DNA of 60,854 nt from an uncultured Pirellulales bacterium (GTDB lineage Bacteria; Planctomycetota; Planctomycetia; Pirellulales; Thermoguttaceae): contig CALLPE010000036.1 in NCBI GenBank assembly GCA_938015445.1, positions 1 through 60,854 on the forward strand, written 5' to 3'. Below are positions 60,757-60,854 of the stretch, piece by piece. A program made the position numbers and the translations under genes. Within the stretch, counting starts at the first letter, position 1; every line of letters begins with the position of its first letter. The notes beneath the pieces are model-generated. The model saw only the letters and a list, made by a program, of their open reading frames with translations, was not told where the DNA came from and made no database searches.

Positions 60757-60854
60757 TCAGCCGGTGGACAGCGCGCCCAGCTCGACCGACTCTTCCTCGT
60801 TGAGTATCTTGTCGATATCCAGCAGGATCAGCAGTTGTTTGTCCAGTTTGACCA
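60757..60854 (-). CDS. CheW-like protein, C-terminal end (runs off window)
   Basis: At the window edge the minus strand reads VKLDKQLLILLDIDKILNEE followed by ESVELGALSTG and TGA (60759-60757). VxLDxxLLILLDIDKIL is the last strand and helix of the CheW adaptor domain, found in chemotaxis CheW proteins and in multi-domain receptors. Only 32 residues are in the window, so length and neighbours are unknown. Confidence 0.75.
   Translation of the reverse strand, partial: VKLDKQLLILLDIDKILNEEESVELGALSTG

Noticed and set aside
1..60854. Prophage, integrative element, toxin-antitoxin or defence island
   Set aside because: No integrase, transposase, phage structural protein, restriction or cas gene was found; the only defence-related trace is the orphan CRISPR.

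Overview
The window looks like a chromosomal segment of a planctomycete (Planctomycetota, probably Pirellulales-like). This is inferred from gene content and style: moderately high GC, loosely packed genes on both strands, long proline-rich secreted proteins of unknown function, DUF1573 and DUF4838 proteins, a lipoprotein joining an UshA-like domain to c-type haems, and many family-typical but divergent housekeeping genes. No rRNA operon, integrase, transposase or phage module was recognised. Species cannot be assigned from the sequence alone.

Left part (1-15.8 kb): the end of an SDR epimerase; the glutamate synthase pair gltB-gltD, with gltD starting on a GTG inside the gltB stop region; an M20 peptidase; a small nucleoside-deoxyribosyltransferase-like protein; an orphan three-repeat CRISPR; tRNA-Ser(GGA); a large proline-rich secreted protein; RNase H; and type III pantothenate kinase.

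Middle left (16-30 kb): a zinc alcohol/polyol dehydrogenase, an SGNH hydrolase, a secreted protein with two thioredoxin-like halves, and a second large secreted protein that is a diverged paralogue of the one at 10.6-13.5 kb. Then come ribosomal protein L21 and an iron/peroxide group (Fur/PerR-like regulator with its own operator, ferritin, peroxiredoxin). These are followed by an SO_0444/ArsP-type permease with an HMA domain, pyruvoyl arginine decarboxylase, a radical SAM protein and ApbE.

Middle (30-46 kb): a DUF1573 plus tetrahaem lipoprotein operon, an MsrB-MsrA fusion lipoprotein and a GH67/GH20-like glycosidase. Next is a compact minus-strand cluster that looks like an arsenic/metal response operon: ArsR with a CxC motif and an operator over its start codon, FmdB zinc ribbon, AhpD-like protein, ArsP-type permease, ArsD-like thioredoxin-fold protein, double-domain universal stress protein and a 56-aa protein. 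A scrap of an ABC ATPase gene lies just upstream, and a DUF4838/CBM9-like/TPR secreted protein follows.

Right part (46.5-60.8 kb): an NtrC-type response regulator, its histidine kinase and a glycine/proline-rich ZraP-like periplasmic protein form a probable envelope metal/stress system. Then come a MOT1-type molybdate transporter, a 770-bp gene-free stretch with nested stems ending in an intrinsic terminator (candidate structured RNA), a proline-rich secreted protein, a TPR lipoprotein, a Tat-exported GH5 enzyme, MiaB, an MBL-fold hydrolase and the C-terminal end of a CheW-like gene running off the edge.

A recurring feature is short perfect or near-perfect tandem duplications of 15-37 bp in the spacers. 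Translations were read by eye; no database search was possible.
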